Assembly (NCBI RefSeq): GCF_042649125.1
Contig: NZ_JBHRYQ010000001.1
Location: 2,294,001 to 2,358,000, forward strand
Length of the DNA: 64,000 bases
Source of the DNA: Leadbetterella lacunae
Lineage (GTDB): Bacteria; Bacteroidota; Bacteroidia; Cytophagales; Spirosomataceae
Direction of reading: 5' to 3'
Shown here: one piece after another, positions 53,135-62,447 of the stretch
Position numbering within the stretch: the stretch's first letter is position 1
How the letters are laid out: each line of letters opens with the position of its first letter
Made by a program: the position numbers and the translations under genes
The notes under the pieces: model-generated
What the model saw: the letters and a program-made list of their open reading frames with translations, nothing else
Database searches by the model: none
What the model was told of the DNA's origin: nothing

Positions 53135-54748
53135 ATGAAGATTCGTTTACTCGCACTTTTATTATGTTCGTTTTATGGCTTTGCTCAAAAAGTTGAACCT
53201 ATAGGTTCTGCCGTAAATACAGAATTTAATGAAATCCACCCATTGATATCGCCCGACGCCCAAGTATTATATTTTTTAAGAGAAAACCACCCCTCTAATA
53301 ACTACGGCAAGGAAGGAAGCAACGACGTGTGGAGCTCAGAAAAACTCAACGATGGCAGGTGGGGAATTGCTCGAAAAATGCCAAATACCATCAACAAAGA
53401 CAGATACAACGATATTTTTAGCATTTCTCCAGATGGAAATACGGTTTTAATACGTGGCGTATATAACAAAGGCAGAAAAGAAAACGAAGTAGGAATCTCG
53501 ATTTGCAAACGCTCAGGCTCGGGCTGGACACAACCCGACAAACTGGACATTCCGAAACTCGACCTAATGTGCAAGGGGCAGTTCCTTACTGCTTTTTTAA
53601 GCAATAACGGAAAAGTGCTATTGCTGGCATTTAGCGAAAAGAAAAACTCCAAAGAAGACGATATTTACATTAGCCTTTTAGAAAAAGACGGAGACTGGTC
53701 AAAACCCGTGAGTATAGGAAAAGACGTAAACACTAACGCATCAGAAACAACCCCGTTTTTAGCAGCAGACAATAAAACGCTCTACTTTGCTTCAGACAGA
53801 AAAGGTGGTGAAGGCGGTTTTGATATTTGGGTATCAAAAAGAAAAGGCCGTAACTGGGACAGCTGGACAGAACCTGTGAACATGGGCAAACCCACTAATT
53901 CGGATGAAAACGAACTGTATTACACTATCGCCGCTTCTGGCGAATTTGCGTATATGTCAACCCGAAAAAACTCCCTGGGCAAGTCTGACCTTGTACAGAT
54001 TAGACTCATAGAAGAAAAGAAAAAAGTAGTAGAAGAAGCCGCATTGCAGGCCTCCACAAATACACCAACAGGTAAAAAAGTAGAAGAAGAAGACTCCAAA
54101 GAATCGCTAACGGCTCCTACTCCTGTGGTTTTGTTAAGCGGAATAGTAAAAAACCAAAAAACAGGCAGACCTACAGAAGCCAAAATCATCTATGAAAACC
54201 TCGAAGACGGAGAAGAACTTGGGGTGGCGTATTCAAATCCAAATACAGGAGAATACAAAATAGTGTTGCCTTACGGAAGTAGATATGCCATCAGAGCTGA
54301 GGCAAAGGACTTTATTTCGGTTTCAAAAAATATTGACCTAACGGTAGTGGGCTCATTTAAAGAAATAAAAGGCGAAGATCTTGGATTGGCTCCTATTCAA
54401 ACTGGGGTTACAGTTCAGCTATTTAACATTTTCTTTGAATTTGGAAAAGCAGCCTTACAGCCACAGTCGTTTTTTGAACTCGACCGAATGATAGCCGTGA
54501 TGAACAAAAACCCAAACATGGTGATAGAAGTACAAGGGCATACCGACAATGTAGGTTCTGATGAAAATAACCTCAGGCTTTCGCAGCAAAGAGCCGATGC
54601 AGTACGTGACTATTTCGTGAAAAAAAATATCCCACAAGAGCGAGTGCAAAGTGTGGGATATGGAGAGTCTAAACCTATCGCATCAAACGCTACCACCGAA
54701 GGCCAAGCCAAAAACAGAAGGGTAGAATTTGAGATAAAACGCAAATAA
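53135..54748 (+). CDS. PD40 / carboxypeptidase-like / OmpA-domain outer-membrane protein
   Basis: 537 residues with a signal peptide (ends near FAQ). WD40-like PD40 repeats (HPLISPDAQVLYF, FSISPDGNTVLI, FLAADNKTLYFASDRKGGEGGFDIW) come first, then a carboxypeptidase regulatory-like segment (VVLLSGIVKNQKTGRPTEA). The C-terminus is an OmpA domain (FFEFGKAALQPQS, VQGHTDNVGSDENN, LSQQRADAVRDYF, NRRVEFEI) that binds peptidoglycan. This PD40-OmpA type is common in Bacteroidota, sometimes with gliding or type IX secretion genes. Its stop abuts the stop of the convergent carboxylase gene with no spacer. Confidence 0.9.
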   Translation: MKIRLLALLLCSFYGFAQKVEPIGSAVNTEFNEIHPLISPDAQVLYFLRENHPSNNYGKEGSNDVWSSEKLNDGRWGIARKMPNTINKDRYNDIFSISPDGNTVLIRGVYNKGRKENEVGISICKRSGSGWTQPDKLDIPKLDLMCKGQFLTAFLSNNGKVLLLAFSEKKNSKEDDIYISLLEKDGDWSKPVSIGKDVNTNASETTPFLAADNKTLYFASDRKGGEGGFDIWVSKRKGRNWDSWTEPVNMGKPTNSDENELYYTIAASGEFAYMSTRKNSLGKSDLVQIRLIEEKKKVVEEAALQASTNTPTGKKVEEEDSKESLTAPTPVVLLSGIVKNQKTGRPTEAKIIYENLEDGEELGVAYSNPNTGEYKIVLPYGSRYAIRAEAKDFISVSKNIDLTVVGSFKEIKGEDLGLAPIQTGVTVQLFNIFFEFGKAALQPQSFFELDRMIAVMNKNPNMVIEVQGHTDNVGSDENNLRLSQQRADAVRDYFVKKNIPQERVQSVGYGESKPIASNATTEGQAKNRRVEFEIKRK

Positions 54749-56356
54749 CTAGGTCTGTATAACCCCTACATTGTATCTTTTTTGAATCGGAGCCTCATTG
54801 GCTGCTGTTATTCCCATGCTTATTATTTTTCTTGTTTCTACAGGATCTATAACACCGTCAACCCACAGACGTGCCGCTGCATAATACGGACTTAACTGCT
54901 CGTTATATTGCTCATTAATTTTATCCAGCATTTCTTTTTTATCTGCATCAGACATTTCCACTCCTTTTGCTTTTAAACCAGCTTCTTGAATCTGAAAAAG
55001 TGTATTTCCTGCTGCAGCACCGCTCATTACAGCCATTTGGGCTGTAGGCCAAGCGTAAATCAAACGCGGGTCATAGGCTTTGCCACACATGGCGTAGTTG
55101 CCGGCTCCGTATGAGTTGCCAACCAAAAAAGTAAACTTAGGCACCACAGAATTGGCCATGGCATTTACCATTTTGGCACCGTCTTTTATTATGCCGCCGT
55201 GCTCTGATCGGCTACCGACCATAAAACCCGTAACATCCTGAAAGAACACCAAGGGTATTTTTTGTTGATTACAGTTCATTATAAACCTCGCAGACTTATC
55301 GGCTGAATCAGAGTAAATCACTCCACCCATTTGCATTTCAGACTTATTTCCTGGCTTTTTGGCTTTTACTACCTCACGTTGATTGGCCACAATACCAACC
55401 GCCCAGCCGTCTATTCTTGCTAAACCACAAATGATGGTTTTGCCATAGTCAGGTTTATATTCTTCAAAAGTACCTTCATCTACAATGGCCTTCAAAATCA
55501 ATTTCATATCGTAAGGCTTGGTGCGGTCCAGCGGAAGGTTAGCATAAATAGACTCCGGCAAAAGTTCCGGCTTCTTACTTGCCTTTTTACTAAAACCCGC
55601 TTTTGGCGTATCTCCAAACTTGTCTATCACATTTCTGATTGCCTCTAAACACGAAGCGTCATCTGGATAAACATTGTCAGTTACTCCCGAAATCTCGCTT
55701 TGTGTGTGTGCACCGCCGAGGGTTTCGGCATCAACATCTTCACCTATTGAAGATTTTACTAAATAAGGGCCCGCTAAAAACACAGAACCCGTGCCTTCTA
55801 CTATAAATGCATAATCAGACATAATAGGCAAATAAGCACCACCGGCCACACAACTGCCCATTATGGCCGAAATCTGTGGAATACCTTCGGCAGACATGTG
55901 TGCGTTATTTCTAAACACCCTTCCAAAATGTTCTTTATCAGGAAAAATCTCACTTTGAAGCGGCAAAAACACACCTGCAGAATCAACTAAATACACGATT
56001 GGCAACTTGTTTTCCATCGCAATTTCTTGTGCTCTTAGGCATTTTTTACCCGTAATTGGAAACCAAGCCCCCGCTTTTACTGTGGCATCGTTAGACACCA
56101 CCACGCACAATTTGTCTTGAATATACCCCAATACTACTACCACGCCACCATTTGGACAGCCTCCCTCCTCTTCATACATCCCATCTGCGGCAAATGATCC
56201 CACCTCTATAAATTCTTTGTCTTTGTCAAGGAGTCCATATATCCGCTCCCATGCCGTAAGTTTACCTTTTGCTTTGTGTTTTTTTATTCGCGATGCTCCT
56301 CCACCCAGCTTCATGGCTTCGGTTTTCACTCTCAATTTTTCTAATAACTCCTCCAT
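54749..56356 (-). CDS. mccB: Acyl-CoA carboxylase beta subunit (methylcrotonyl-CoA carboxylase type)
   Basis: 535 residues of the carboxyltransferase family: KGKLTAWERI, VVSNDATVKAGAWFPITGKKCLRAQEIA, PIVYLVDSAGVFLPLQSEIFPDKEHFGRVFRN, MGSCVAGGAYLPIMSD and FLAGPYLVKSSIGEDV. The pattern follows MCC beta, which carboxylates 3-methylcrotonyl-CoA with a biotin-carrying alpha subunit that is not in this window. Divergent from acyl-CoA dehydrogenase and its downstream leucine-degradation genes, so it likely shares their function and regulation. Propionyl-CoA carboxylase remains possible. Confidence 0.88.
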   Translation of the reverse strand: MEELLEKLRVKTEAMKLGGGASRIKKHKAKGKLTAWERIYGLLDKDKEFIEVGSFAADGMYEEEGGCPNGGVVVVLGYIQDKLCVVVSNDATVKAGAWFPITGKKCLRAQEIAMENKLPIVYLVDSAGVFLPLQSEIFPDKEHFGRVFRNNAHMSAEGIPQISAIMGSCVAGGAYLPIMSDYAFIVEGTGSVFLAGPYLVKSSIGEDVDAETLGGAHTQSEISGVTDNVYPDDASCLEAIRNVIDKFGDTPKAGFSKKASKKPELLPESIYANLPLDRTKPYDMKLILKAIVDEGTFEEYKPDYGKTIICGLARIDGWAVGIVANQREVVKAKKPGNKSEMQMGGVIYSDSADKSARFIMNCNQQKIPLVFFQDVTGFMVGSRSEHGGIIKDGAKMVNAMANSVVPKFTFLVGNSYGAGNYAMCGKAYDPRLIYAWPTAQMAVMSGAAAGNTLFQIQEAGLKAKGVEMSDADKKEMLDKINEQYNEQLSPYYAAARLWVDGVIDPVETRKIISMGITAANEAPIQKRYNVGVIQT

Positions 56357-56459
56357 TTTTTATGTATTTCTTCAGTTTGTTGATTTTTATTTTCTACAAT
56401 TAAACAATTTTTCGATAAATATGATTAAAATTATAATAAATATAAAATTTTTAAAGATA

Positions 56460-56488
56460 TTTGTTAAAATAATATTTGTCTTAACAAA
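56460..56488. promoter_or_regulatory. Inverted repeat at the acyl-CoA dehydrogenase promoter
   Basis: Perfect 8-bp arms TTTGTTAA (56460-56467) and TTAACAAA (56481-56488), 13-bp spacer, 20 bases before the dehydrogenase ATG. The spacer holds ATATTTG, a -7-like sequence, so a bound repressor would block transcription. Could act on the divergent mccB too. Confidence 0.5.
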
Positions 56489-56508
56489 CAATTACACTTC
56501 AAAAAAAT

Positions 56509-57648
56509 ATGGAAACCTTGATCAGCAACAATTTAGAATTAATTAGAGAAAGTGCACGCGATTTCGCAAAAAACTACATAGAACCACACGTAATGGAGTG
56601 GGACGAGGCTCAGACTTTTCCAGTAGAATTATTTAGAAGACTTGGCGAATTTGGCTTCATGGGCGTGCTAGTACCCGAAAAATACGAAGGCTCAGGCTTA
56701 GGCTACCAAGAATATATTACAATTATAGATGAGATTTCGCAAGTATGTGGCTCTATCGGGCTATCGGTGGCTGCTCACAATTCACTATGTACCAACCACA
56801 TTTTGACTTTCGCCAATGAAGAACAAAAAAGCAAGTACCTACCAAAACTAGCAACTGGCCAATGGATAGGTGCATGGGGATTAACAGAAACTGGTTCTGG
56901 ATCTGACGCCGGTGGCTTACAAACCACAGCTGTAAAAGATGGCGACTATTATATATTAAATGGCTCTAAAAACTTCATTACGCACGCCATCAGTTCTGAA
57001 GTAGCAGTGGTGATAGCCCGAACTGGCGAAAAAGGAGCAAAAAACAACGCAACAGCATTTATAATAGAAAAAGACACCCCTGGTTTTTCTTCAGGCAAAA
57101 AAGAAAATAAACTCGGAATGCGAGCATCAGAAACAGCTTGTTTGTTTTTTGACAACTGCAAAGTACACAAAGACCAAGTTATGGGTATAGAAGGCGAAGG
57201 ATTTGTGCAAGCCCTAAAATTATTAGATGGTGGCAGAATTTCAATCGCCGCTTTATCATTGGGAATAGCCAAAGGAGCTTACCAACATGCATTAAGATAT
57301 GCTCACGAAAGAGAGCAATTCAACCAAAAAATAATGGGCTTCCAAGGTGTTTCGTTTAAACTAGCCGAAATGGCCACAAAAATAGAGGCTTCGGAATTAT
57401 TGACTAGAAATGCGGGAGACTTGAAAAACGCAGGAAAAAAAGTAACCAAAGAAGGTGCTATGGCTAAACTTTTCGCTTCAGAAACAGCTGTAGAAGTATC
57501 AAATGATGCGGTTCAGATTTTTGGAGGATATGGTTTCACGAAAGACTATCCGGTTGAAAAATACTTTAGAGATGCCAAACTATGTACCATTGGCGAAGGA
57601 ACTTCGAACATTCAAAAAATGGTTATTGCGAGAGAAATCAGCAAGTAA
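56509..57648 (+). CDS. Acyl-CoA dehydrogenase (isovaleryl-CoA type)
   Basis: 379 residues: GSIGLSVAAHNSLCTNHI, GAWGLTETGSGSDAGGLQTTA (flavin region), NGSKNFITHAISSEV, LGMRASETACLFFDNCKV and EGTSNIQKMVIARE. FAD enzyme that oxidises acyl-CoA to enoyl-CoA. With MCC beta, HMG-CoA lyase and an enoyl-CoA hydratase around it, isovaleryl-CoA (leucine breakdown) is the likely substrate, but short-chain acyl-CoA cannot be excluded from sequence. First gene of the plus-strand unit. Confidence 0.9.
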   Translation: METLISNNLELIRESARDFAKNYIEPHVMEWDEAQTFPVELFRRLGEFGFMGVLVPEKYEGSGLGYQEYITIIDEISQVCGSIGLSVAAHNSLCTNHILTFANEEQKSKYLPKLATGQWIGAWGLTETGSGSDAGGLQTTAVKDGDYYILNGSKNFITHAISSEVAVVIARTGEKGAKNNATAFIIEKDTPGFSSGKKENKLGMRASETACLFFDNCKVHKDQVMGIEGEGFVQALKLLDGGRISIAALSLGIAKGAYQHALRYAHEREQFNQKIMGFQGVSFKLAEMATKIEASELLTRNAGDLKNAGKKVTKEGAMAKLFASETAVEVSNDAVQIFGGYGFTKDYPVEKYFRDAKLCTIGEGTSNIQKMVIAREISK

Positions 57649-57697
57649 TTCATCACTATTTCAAGGTAAAAGAGTTTTAAAAAATAGGTTTTGATAC

Positions 57698-58540
57698 ATG
57701 ACAAAAGTAAAATTAGTTGACTGTCCGAGAGATGCCATTCAGGGGCTACATGATTTTATCCCTACCGAAAGAAAGGCGACATACATGAATGCAGTTTTAC
57801 AATCCAATATTTTTGATAGATTAGACTTTGGGAGCTTTGTTTCTCCCAAAGCTATTCCTCAAATGGCAGACACCGCACAACTGATAAAACTACTTAATCT
57901 CAAAGATGTAGACACCCAACTTTTAGCGATTGTGGCCAACCAACGCGGAGCTGCTGAAGCTTCCGCTTTTGAGGAGATATCCGTTTTAGGATATCCATTT
58001 TCTATCTCTGAGGAATTTCAGAAAAGAAATACTAACAAAAACCTCGAGGAATCATTTGAAGCTGTAAAACAGATTCTTGACATTGCTCAAAAAAACAATA
58101 AAACCTTACTGGTTTACATTTCAATGGCCTTCGGAAATCCGTATGGCGAGCATTGGGATAGCGAAAAAGTAACGCATTGGATAGACCAATTACAAAAAAT
58201 AGGTGTATCCGAGTTTTCATTAGCAGACACAGTTGGCACCGCTGACGCCACGCAGATAAAATCTGTATTTGAAGCCACAAGTGAAGCTTTTCCCGATATG
58301 AACATTGGAGCACATTTTCATGCGGCCCCATTTGAATGGCAGCCCAAAATAAAAGCAGCTTACGAAGCAGGCTGTAGGAGTTTTGACGGAGCCATGCAAG
58401 GTTTTGGCGGATGCCCAATGGCAAAAGACGAATTGGTAGGCAATGTGCCAACCGAGGGCCTTCTCGAATATTTTGATTTGGCAAACAATGAGATGATTAC
58501 TAACTTCACGACCCAATTTAATAAACTGATAAATGGCTGA
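57698..58540 (+). CDS. Hydroxymethylglutaryl-CoA lyase
   Basis: 280 residues of the HMG-CoA lyase family (DRE-TIM metallolyase-like): VKLVDCPRDAIQGLHDFIPTERK, SFVSPKAIPQMADTAQL, FGNPYGEHWDSEKV, SLADTVGTADATQIKSVF, and the signature GFGGCPMAKDELVGNVPTE with the catalytic Cys. Cleaves HMG-CoA to acetoacetate and acetyl-CoA at the end of leucine degradation. Slightly shorter than average (about 300). Its end overlaps the next gene by 8 bases. Confidence 0.92.
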   Translation: MTKVKLVDCPRDAIQGLHDFIPTERKATYMNAVLQSNIFDRLDFGSFVSPKAIPQMADTAQLIKLLNLKDVDTQLLAIVANQRGAAEASAFEEISVLGYPFSISEEFQKRNTNKNLEESFEAVKQILDIAQKNNKTLLVYISMAFGNPYGEHWDSEKVTHWIDQLQKIGVSEFSLADTVGTADATQIKSVFEATSEAFPDMNIGAHFHAAPFEWQPKIKAAYEAGCRSFDGAMQGFGGCPMAKDELVGNVPTEGLLEYFDLANNEMITNFTTQFNKLING

Positions 58541-59330
58541 TTATATTTATATAAAAACTCAGAAAAAAGACCACGTATTTACGCTTACACTTGCCCGCTC
58601 TGAAAAAAGAAACGCATTTACGCCCACCATGGTCAATGAAATTCATCATGCTTTGGCAAAGGCCAATATCGACAAAGAAATTTGGTTGGTTTTGATAAAT
58701 GCCGAAGGGCCCGTTTTTTGTTCGGGAATGGACTTAAAAGTATTTCAAAACCCTGAACTAGACCAAAAAAATCCTGAAATAGAAAACCTAAATATATCGC
58801 TTAATGATGCCATTGGGCAGCTGAATAAACCCAGCATAGCGGTAGTAGAAGGCGATGTGATGGCTGGCGGAATGCTGCTAACGCTAAACACCACCTATGT
58901 GTACGCAAAACCTGATGTGAAGTTTTCATTGCCGGAAGTAAAACGCGGCATTTTTCCTTTTCAAGTGATGGGAGCTTTGTTAAACTTTATTTCGATAAAG
59001 AAAACTTTGGATCTGTGTATCACTGGGAAAGTATTGGACAGCAAAGAAGCGATTGGTTTTGGATTGGTAAGTGACGTATTAGCGGCAGATTTTGAGTTTA
59101 AAAAAATGAACGATGAAGGGCTTAATAACCTCATATCGGTTATCCTTTCTAACTCGCCGAGTGCCATTAGAGCCGGAATGCTCACTGCCAAAGAACTGAA
59201 ACAAGTGTATGAAACCGAGAAAAACTCTTATTTATTGAGCCAACTAGAGGCCCTTAGAAGCACAAAAGATGCCCAAGAAGGAGCAAAAGCGTTTTTTGAA
59301 AAAAGAGCTCCATCTTGGACAAACGAATAA
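58533..59330 (+). CDS. Enoyl-CoA hydratase, probably methylglutaconyl-CoA hydratase
   Basis: 265 residues of the crotonase family with FTLTLARSEKRNAFTPTMV, the oxyanion-hole segment FCSGMDLKVF and AVVEGDVMAGGMLLTLNTTYVYA. In this operon it most likely hydrates 3-methylglutaconyl-CoA to HMG-CoA, the step between MCC and HMG-CoA lyase. It is somewhat divergent from canonical crotonases (GDVMAGGM instead of GxxxGGG). Ends two bases from the convergent SlyD-like gene. Confidence 0.85.
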   Translation: MADYIYIKTQKKDHVFTLTLARSEKRNAFTPTMVNEIHHALAKANIDKEIWLVLINAEGPVFCSGMDLKVFQNPELDQKNPEIENLNISLNDAIGQLNKPSIAVVEGDVMAGGMLLTLNTTYVYAKPDVKFSLPEVKRGIFPFQVMGALLNFISIKKTLDLCITGKVLDSKEAIGFGLVSDVLAADFEFKKMNDEGLNNLISVILSNSPSAIRAGMLTAKELKQVYETEKNSYLLSQLEALRSTKDAQEGAKAFFEKRAPSWTNE

Positions 59331-59332
59331 AG

Positions 59333-59851
59333 TTAGTCGTGTTGAACGCCACCCTCGCCGTGCACATGACCGTGGTCAAGCTCGTCTTGGGTTGCTTCTC
59401 TCACATTAAGTATATCTCCTTCAAATTTCAATGATTTACCAGCAAGTGGGTGATTGAAATCTATTCTAACTGTATCTGCTAAAACTTCGTAAACACGGCC
59501 CGTAATTTGGCTTCCATCGTCATTCGTGAACGGAATGAAGTTACCAATTTCAAGTAAGTCGGCAGGCACCTCCCCTTCTTCTATTTTGAACATATCCATC
59601 GGAAAATCGGCGATATCTTCTTCTGAAAACTCTCCAAAACCAGCCTGCGGCTCCAAAATAAAATCAAAGTCGTCTTCTTCCTTAAGTCCTTCCAGATTCT
59701 TTTCAAAATCTACAGGTAAACCGCTGTGGCCAAACAAAAACACCATCGGGTTATCTTCACCCGCTACTTCCACAATCTCAAATTCGTCTTCTTCTCCTAT
59801 TACATACAGTTCATATGTAAGCGTAACTACCTTTTTTTCAGATATTTGCAT
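59333..59851 (-). CDS. slyD: SlyD-like FKBP-type peptidyl-prolyl isomerase
   Basis: 172 residues. N-terminal KVVTLTYELYV, the FGHSGLPVDFEKNLEGLKEEDDF chaperone-like region and the FKBP C-terminal DTVRIDFNHPLAGKSLKFEGDILNVREATQDEL. The tail HGHVHGEGGVQHD is His-rich, as in SlyD, which binds nickel and assists folding. The short tail suggests weaker metal binding than E. coli SlyD. Monocistronic, converging with the leucine cluster. Confidence 0.9.
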   Translation of the reverse strand: MQISEKKVVTLTYELYVIGEEDEFEIVEVAGEDNPMVFLFGHSGLPVDFEKNLEGLKEEDDFDFILEPQAGFGEFSEEDIADFPMDMFKIEEGEVPADLLEIGNFIPFTNDDGSQITGRVYEVLADTVRIDFNHPLAGKSLKFEGDILNVREATQDELDHGHVHGEGGVQHD

Positions 59852-59928
59852 TATTAAATAAATTTATAAAAGTAGATATAAGCTAAGAATTAAAAGATAA
59901 ACCTTCACTCAAACTGCGAATATTACCC

Positions 59929-59936
59929 TACCTTTG
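59929..59936 (+). promoter_or_regulatory. Putative -7 box (TACCTTTG) of the DUF5916 gene
   Basis: Full TAnnTTTG match 35 bases before the ATG at 59972. It ends on the first base of a GTG at 59936, which argues against that GTG as start. Confidence 0.45.
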
Positions 59937-59971
59937 TGTTTGAAAATTTCAGCAAAACTACAAAATATTAC

Positions 59972-62170
59972 ATGTCAAAATACATTTTAGGTTTAATTAT
60001 AGTACTTTTTAACCTCAATGCCTTCGCCCAGAAAAAAAACGACAATTATAAGTATTTCATAAAAAAAACTACCGAAAAAGTAAAGATAGACGGTGTGGCA
60101 GACGACGCCGTTTGGAGCAAGTGCCAAGTAGCTTCTGATTTTTTTCAAGTGCTACCCATGGACACCAGCAAAGCCAAGGTAAATACCGAGGTAAAATTTA
60201 CATATGACGACAAAAACCTATATGTACTTTTTATAAACTACAACTACTACAAAGGCAACAACATCGTGGAGTCGATGAAACGCGACTGGAACTTCAGCAA
60301 AAACGACAACGACCTACTTTTTATCGATACGTTTAATGACCAAACCACCGGTTATACTTTTGGCTCAAATGCTCGCGGTGGGCAGTGGGACGGTTTGATG
60401 TCGGCGGGTTCTAATATCAGTTTAAGCTGGGATAACAAATGGCAGTCTGAAGTCAGTTTTGATGACGACAAATGGACGTGGGAAGCTGCTATTCCGTATA
60501 AAACATTGCGTTATAAATCAGACGTGATGTCTTGGGGATTAAACCTTAGTAGACAAGACTTAAAAACCACAGAAAAATCGGCTTGGACCCCAGTACCGAG
60601 ACAATTCCCTACCTCTTCATTGGCATTTTCAGGAAATTTGGTGTGGGATATGCCTCCTCCAGCTCCGGGAGCCAATATTTCTATCATACCTTTTGTGTAT
60701 GGTGGTGTAGTGAGAGATTTTGAAAAAAAACTACCTGCTGCATACGATAAAGGCGTTGGTTTTGATGCAAAAATAGGGCTTACCTCTTCTATGAATTTGG
60801 ACTTAACGGTAAACCCTGATTTTTCTCAAGTAGAAGTGGATGTACAGCAAACTAACCTTGACAGGTTCGAATTATTTTTCCCCGAAAGAAGACAGTTCTT
60901 TTTAGAAAACGGTGATATTTTTAATAACTATGGCACAGACAATATCCGTCCTTTTTTCTCTAGAAGGATAGGCTTAAATGCCCCCATTTTTTATGGAGGA
61001 AAAGTGAGTGGCAAAATCAACAACAATTGGCGTTTAGGAGCCATGAACCTGCAAACAGGCAAAAGTGCTAGCAACGACCCCGGCTCAAACTACTCCATAC
61101 TTTCGCTCCAAAGAAAAGTATTTAAGCGTTCGTACGTTTCTTTTCTATACACCGACAGAGAAACTATTTTATCTAAAAGAAATGAGGACTCGCTCAATAA
61201 CATACCGAGCTATAACCGCACCGCAGGTTTGGAATATAACCTCGCTTCAGCAGATAACAAATGGAAAGGAAAGGCTCTATACTTAAAGACCTTCTCTCCA
61301 GATTTTATCTCACAAAACAATGTTTCGGTTTTTAATATTGCCCGCTCATTGAAAAAATACAGTGCCTCTATTACCCTCGAAAACGTAGACAAAGACGTAA
61401 AAGGGAATGAAATTGGCTTTATTAGAAGACAAAACTACGTATACGGAAAATTTGATTATGGTTATTTATTTTTCCCGAAAGGAGGTAAAATACTTTCTCA
61501 CGGACCGAGCATTATGACTGCAAACTACGTGGACAAGGCAAGTCGTAAATTAGTAGAAAACACCCACTTTTTGTCATACAACGTTGGTTTCAGAACTCAG
61601 GCTTCATTTACTATTTGGACGGCCACAGATTTTGTAAGGTTACAACGCAAATTTGACCCAACCAACTATGTAAAACAATATTTAGATTCAGCTCAGGTGC
61701 ACGCGTGGGCTTCGTGGGGAACCATATTTGCTTCACGCCCACAGAAGTTATTTACCTACAGTTTTGAAACCAGATATGGCGGATATTACGCCCAAGGAAA
61801 ACGCCTACGACTAGATGCCGAAGTAGCGTATAGATTTCAGCCGTATGTAGCCTTGGCATTTAAGAGCAACTACAACAGACTTAGCTTTTTTGATGGAGAA
61901 CAACTGCCTGAGGCACTGAAAAATACGACGCATAACTTGTGGTTATTGGGGCCAAGAATAGACGTTACGTTTTCTAACAAACTGTTTTTTACCAATTTTG
62001 TGCAGTACAACAAACAGACCAACAACGTAAATATTAACACACGTTTTCAATGGAGATACAGTCCGGCGTCCGACTTGTTTTTGGTATACACAGACAATTA
62101 CACTTCTGACACCTTCCAGGTTAGAAACCGAGCCATTGTATTGAAATTTACATATTGGTGGAATGTGTAG
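59972..62170 (+). CDS. DUF5916 / CBM9-like outer-membrane protein
   Basis: 732 residues from the ATG at 59972, which gives a signal peptide ending FAQ. The N-terminal part is a CBM9-like fold (KIDGVADDAVWSKCQ, VKFTYDDKNLYVLFINY, GANISIIPFVYGG), and the rest is DUF5916, with NLDLTVNPDFSQVEVDVQQ and many short aromatic-ended strands ending FTYWWNV, consistent with an outer-membrane barrel. Such proteins are frequent in Bacteroidota with proteins for carbohydrate or metal handling, but function is not established. Confidence 0.85.
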   Translation: MSKYILGLIIVLFNLNAFAQKKNDNYKYFIKKTTEKVKIDGVADDAVWSKCQVASDFFQVLPMDTSKAKVNTEVKFTYDDKNLYVLFINYNYYKGNNIVESMKRDWNFSKNDNDLLFIDTFNDQTTGYTFGSNARGGQWDGLMSAGSNISLSWDNKWQSEVSFDDDKWTWEAAIPYKTLRYKSDVMSWGLNLSRQDLKTTEKSAWTPVPRQFPTSSLAFSGNLVWDMPPPAPGANISIIPFVYGGVVRDFEKKLPAAYDKGVGFDAKIGLTSSMNLDLTVNPDFSQVEVDVQQTNLDRFELFFPERRQFFLENGDIFNNYGTDNIRPFFSRRIGLNAPIFYGGKVSGKINNNWRLGAMNLQTGKSASNDPGSNYSILSLQRKVFKRSYVSFLYTDRETILSKRNEDSLNNIPSYNRTAGLEYNLASADNKWKGKALYLKTFSPDFISQNNVSVFNIARSLKKYSASITLENVDKDVKGNEIGFIRRQNYVYGKFDYGYLFFPKGGKILSHGPSIMTANYVDKASRKLVENTHFLSYNVGFRTQASFTIWTATDFVRLQRKFDPTNYVKQYLDSAQVHAWASWGTIFASRPQKLFTYSFETRYGGYYAQGKRLRLDAEVAYRFQPYVALAFKSNYNRLSFFDGEQLPEALKNTTHNLWLLGPRIDVTFSNKLFFTNFVQYNKQTNNVNINTRFQWRYSPASDLFLVYTDNYTSDTFQVRNRAIVLKFTYWWNV

Positions 62171-62310
62171 TTTTTTTGAATAAAAACTACAGTTAAACGG
62201 TTAATTTTTATTTTTAAAGAAAACATAGCTTAAACCTACCAATGAAGCCATTTTTTAATCATTTTGAAAAACACCCCCCTTTCATTAACTGGGTCGCCTG
62301 CCAGCGGGGC

Positions 62311-62338
62311 CTCCATTTTTTTTCGAAAAAAAACGGAG
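62311..62338. repeat. Strong hairpin, T8-CG-A8 core
   Basis: CTCC-A-TTTTTTTT-CG-AAAAAAAA-C-GGAG: arms of 13 positions with one mismatch, very short loop. Could terminate transcription or be an extruded palindrome. Confidence 0.8.
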
Positions 62339-62352
62339 CAAAAAAAACTGCA

Positions 62353-62447
62353 CCCTGCAAACTCGCACAATTAAAATTCTTATTGTCAATGTTCTAATAA
62401 AAATATACTTCCCAAAAGAATTTTAATAGTGCTCAAACAGTGCAGGG
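62353..62447. repeat. Inverted repeat pair (CCCTGCA...ATTAAAATTCTT)
   Basis: Left arm 62353-62381 and right arm 62416-62447 match inverted: CCCTGCA/TGCAGGG at the outside and ATTAAAATTCTT/AAGAATTTTAAT inside, with unmatched bases between and a 34-base loop. Confidence 0.75.
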
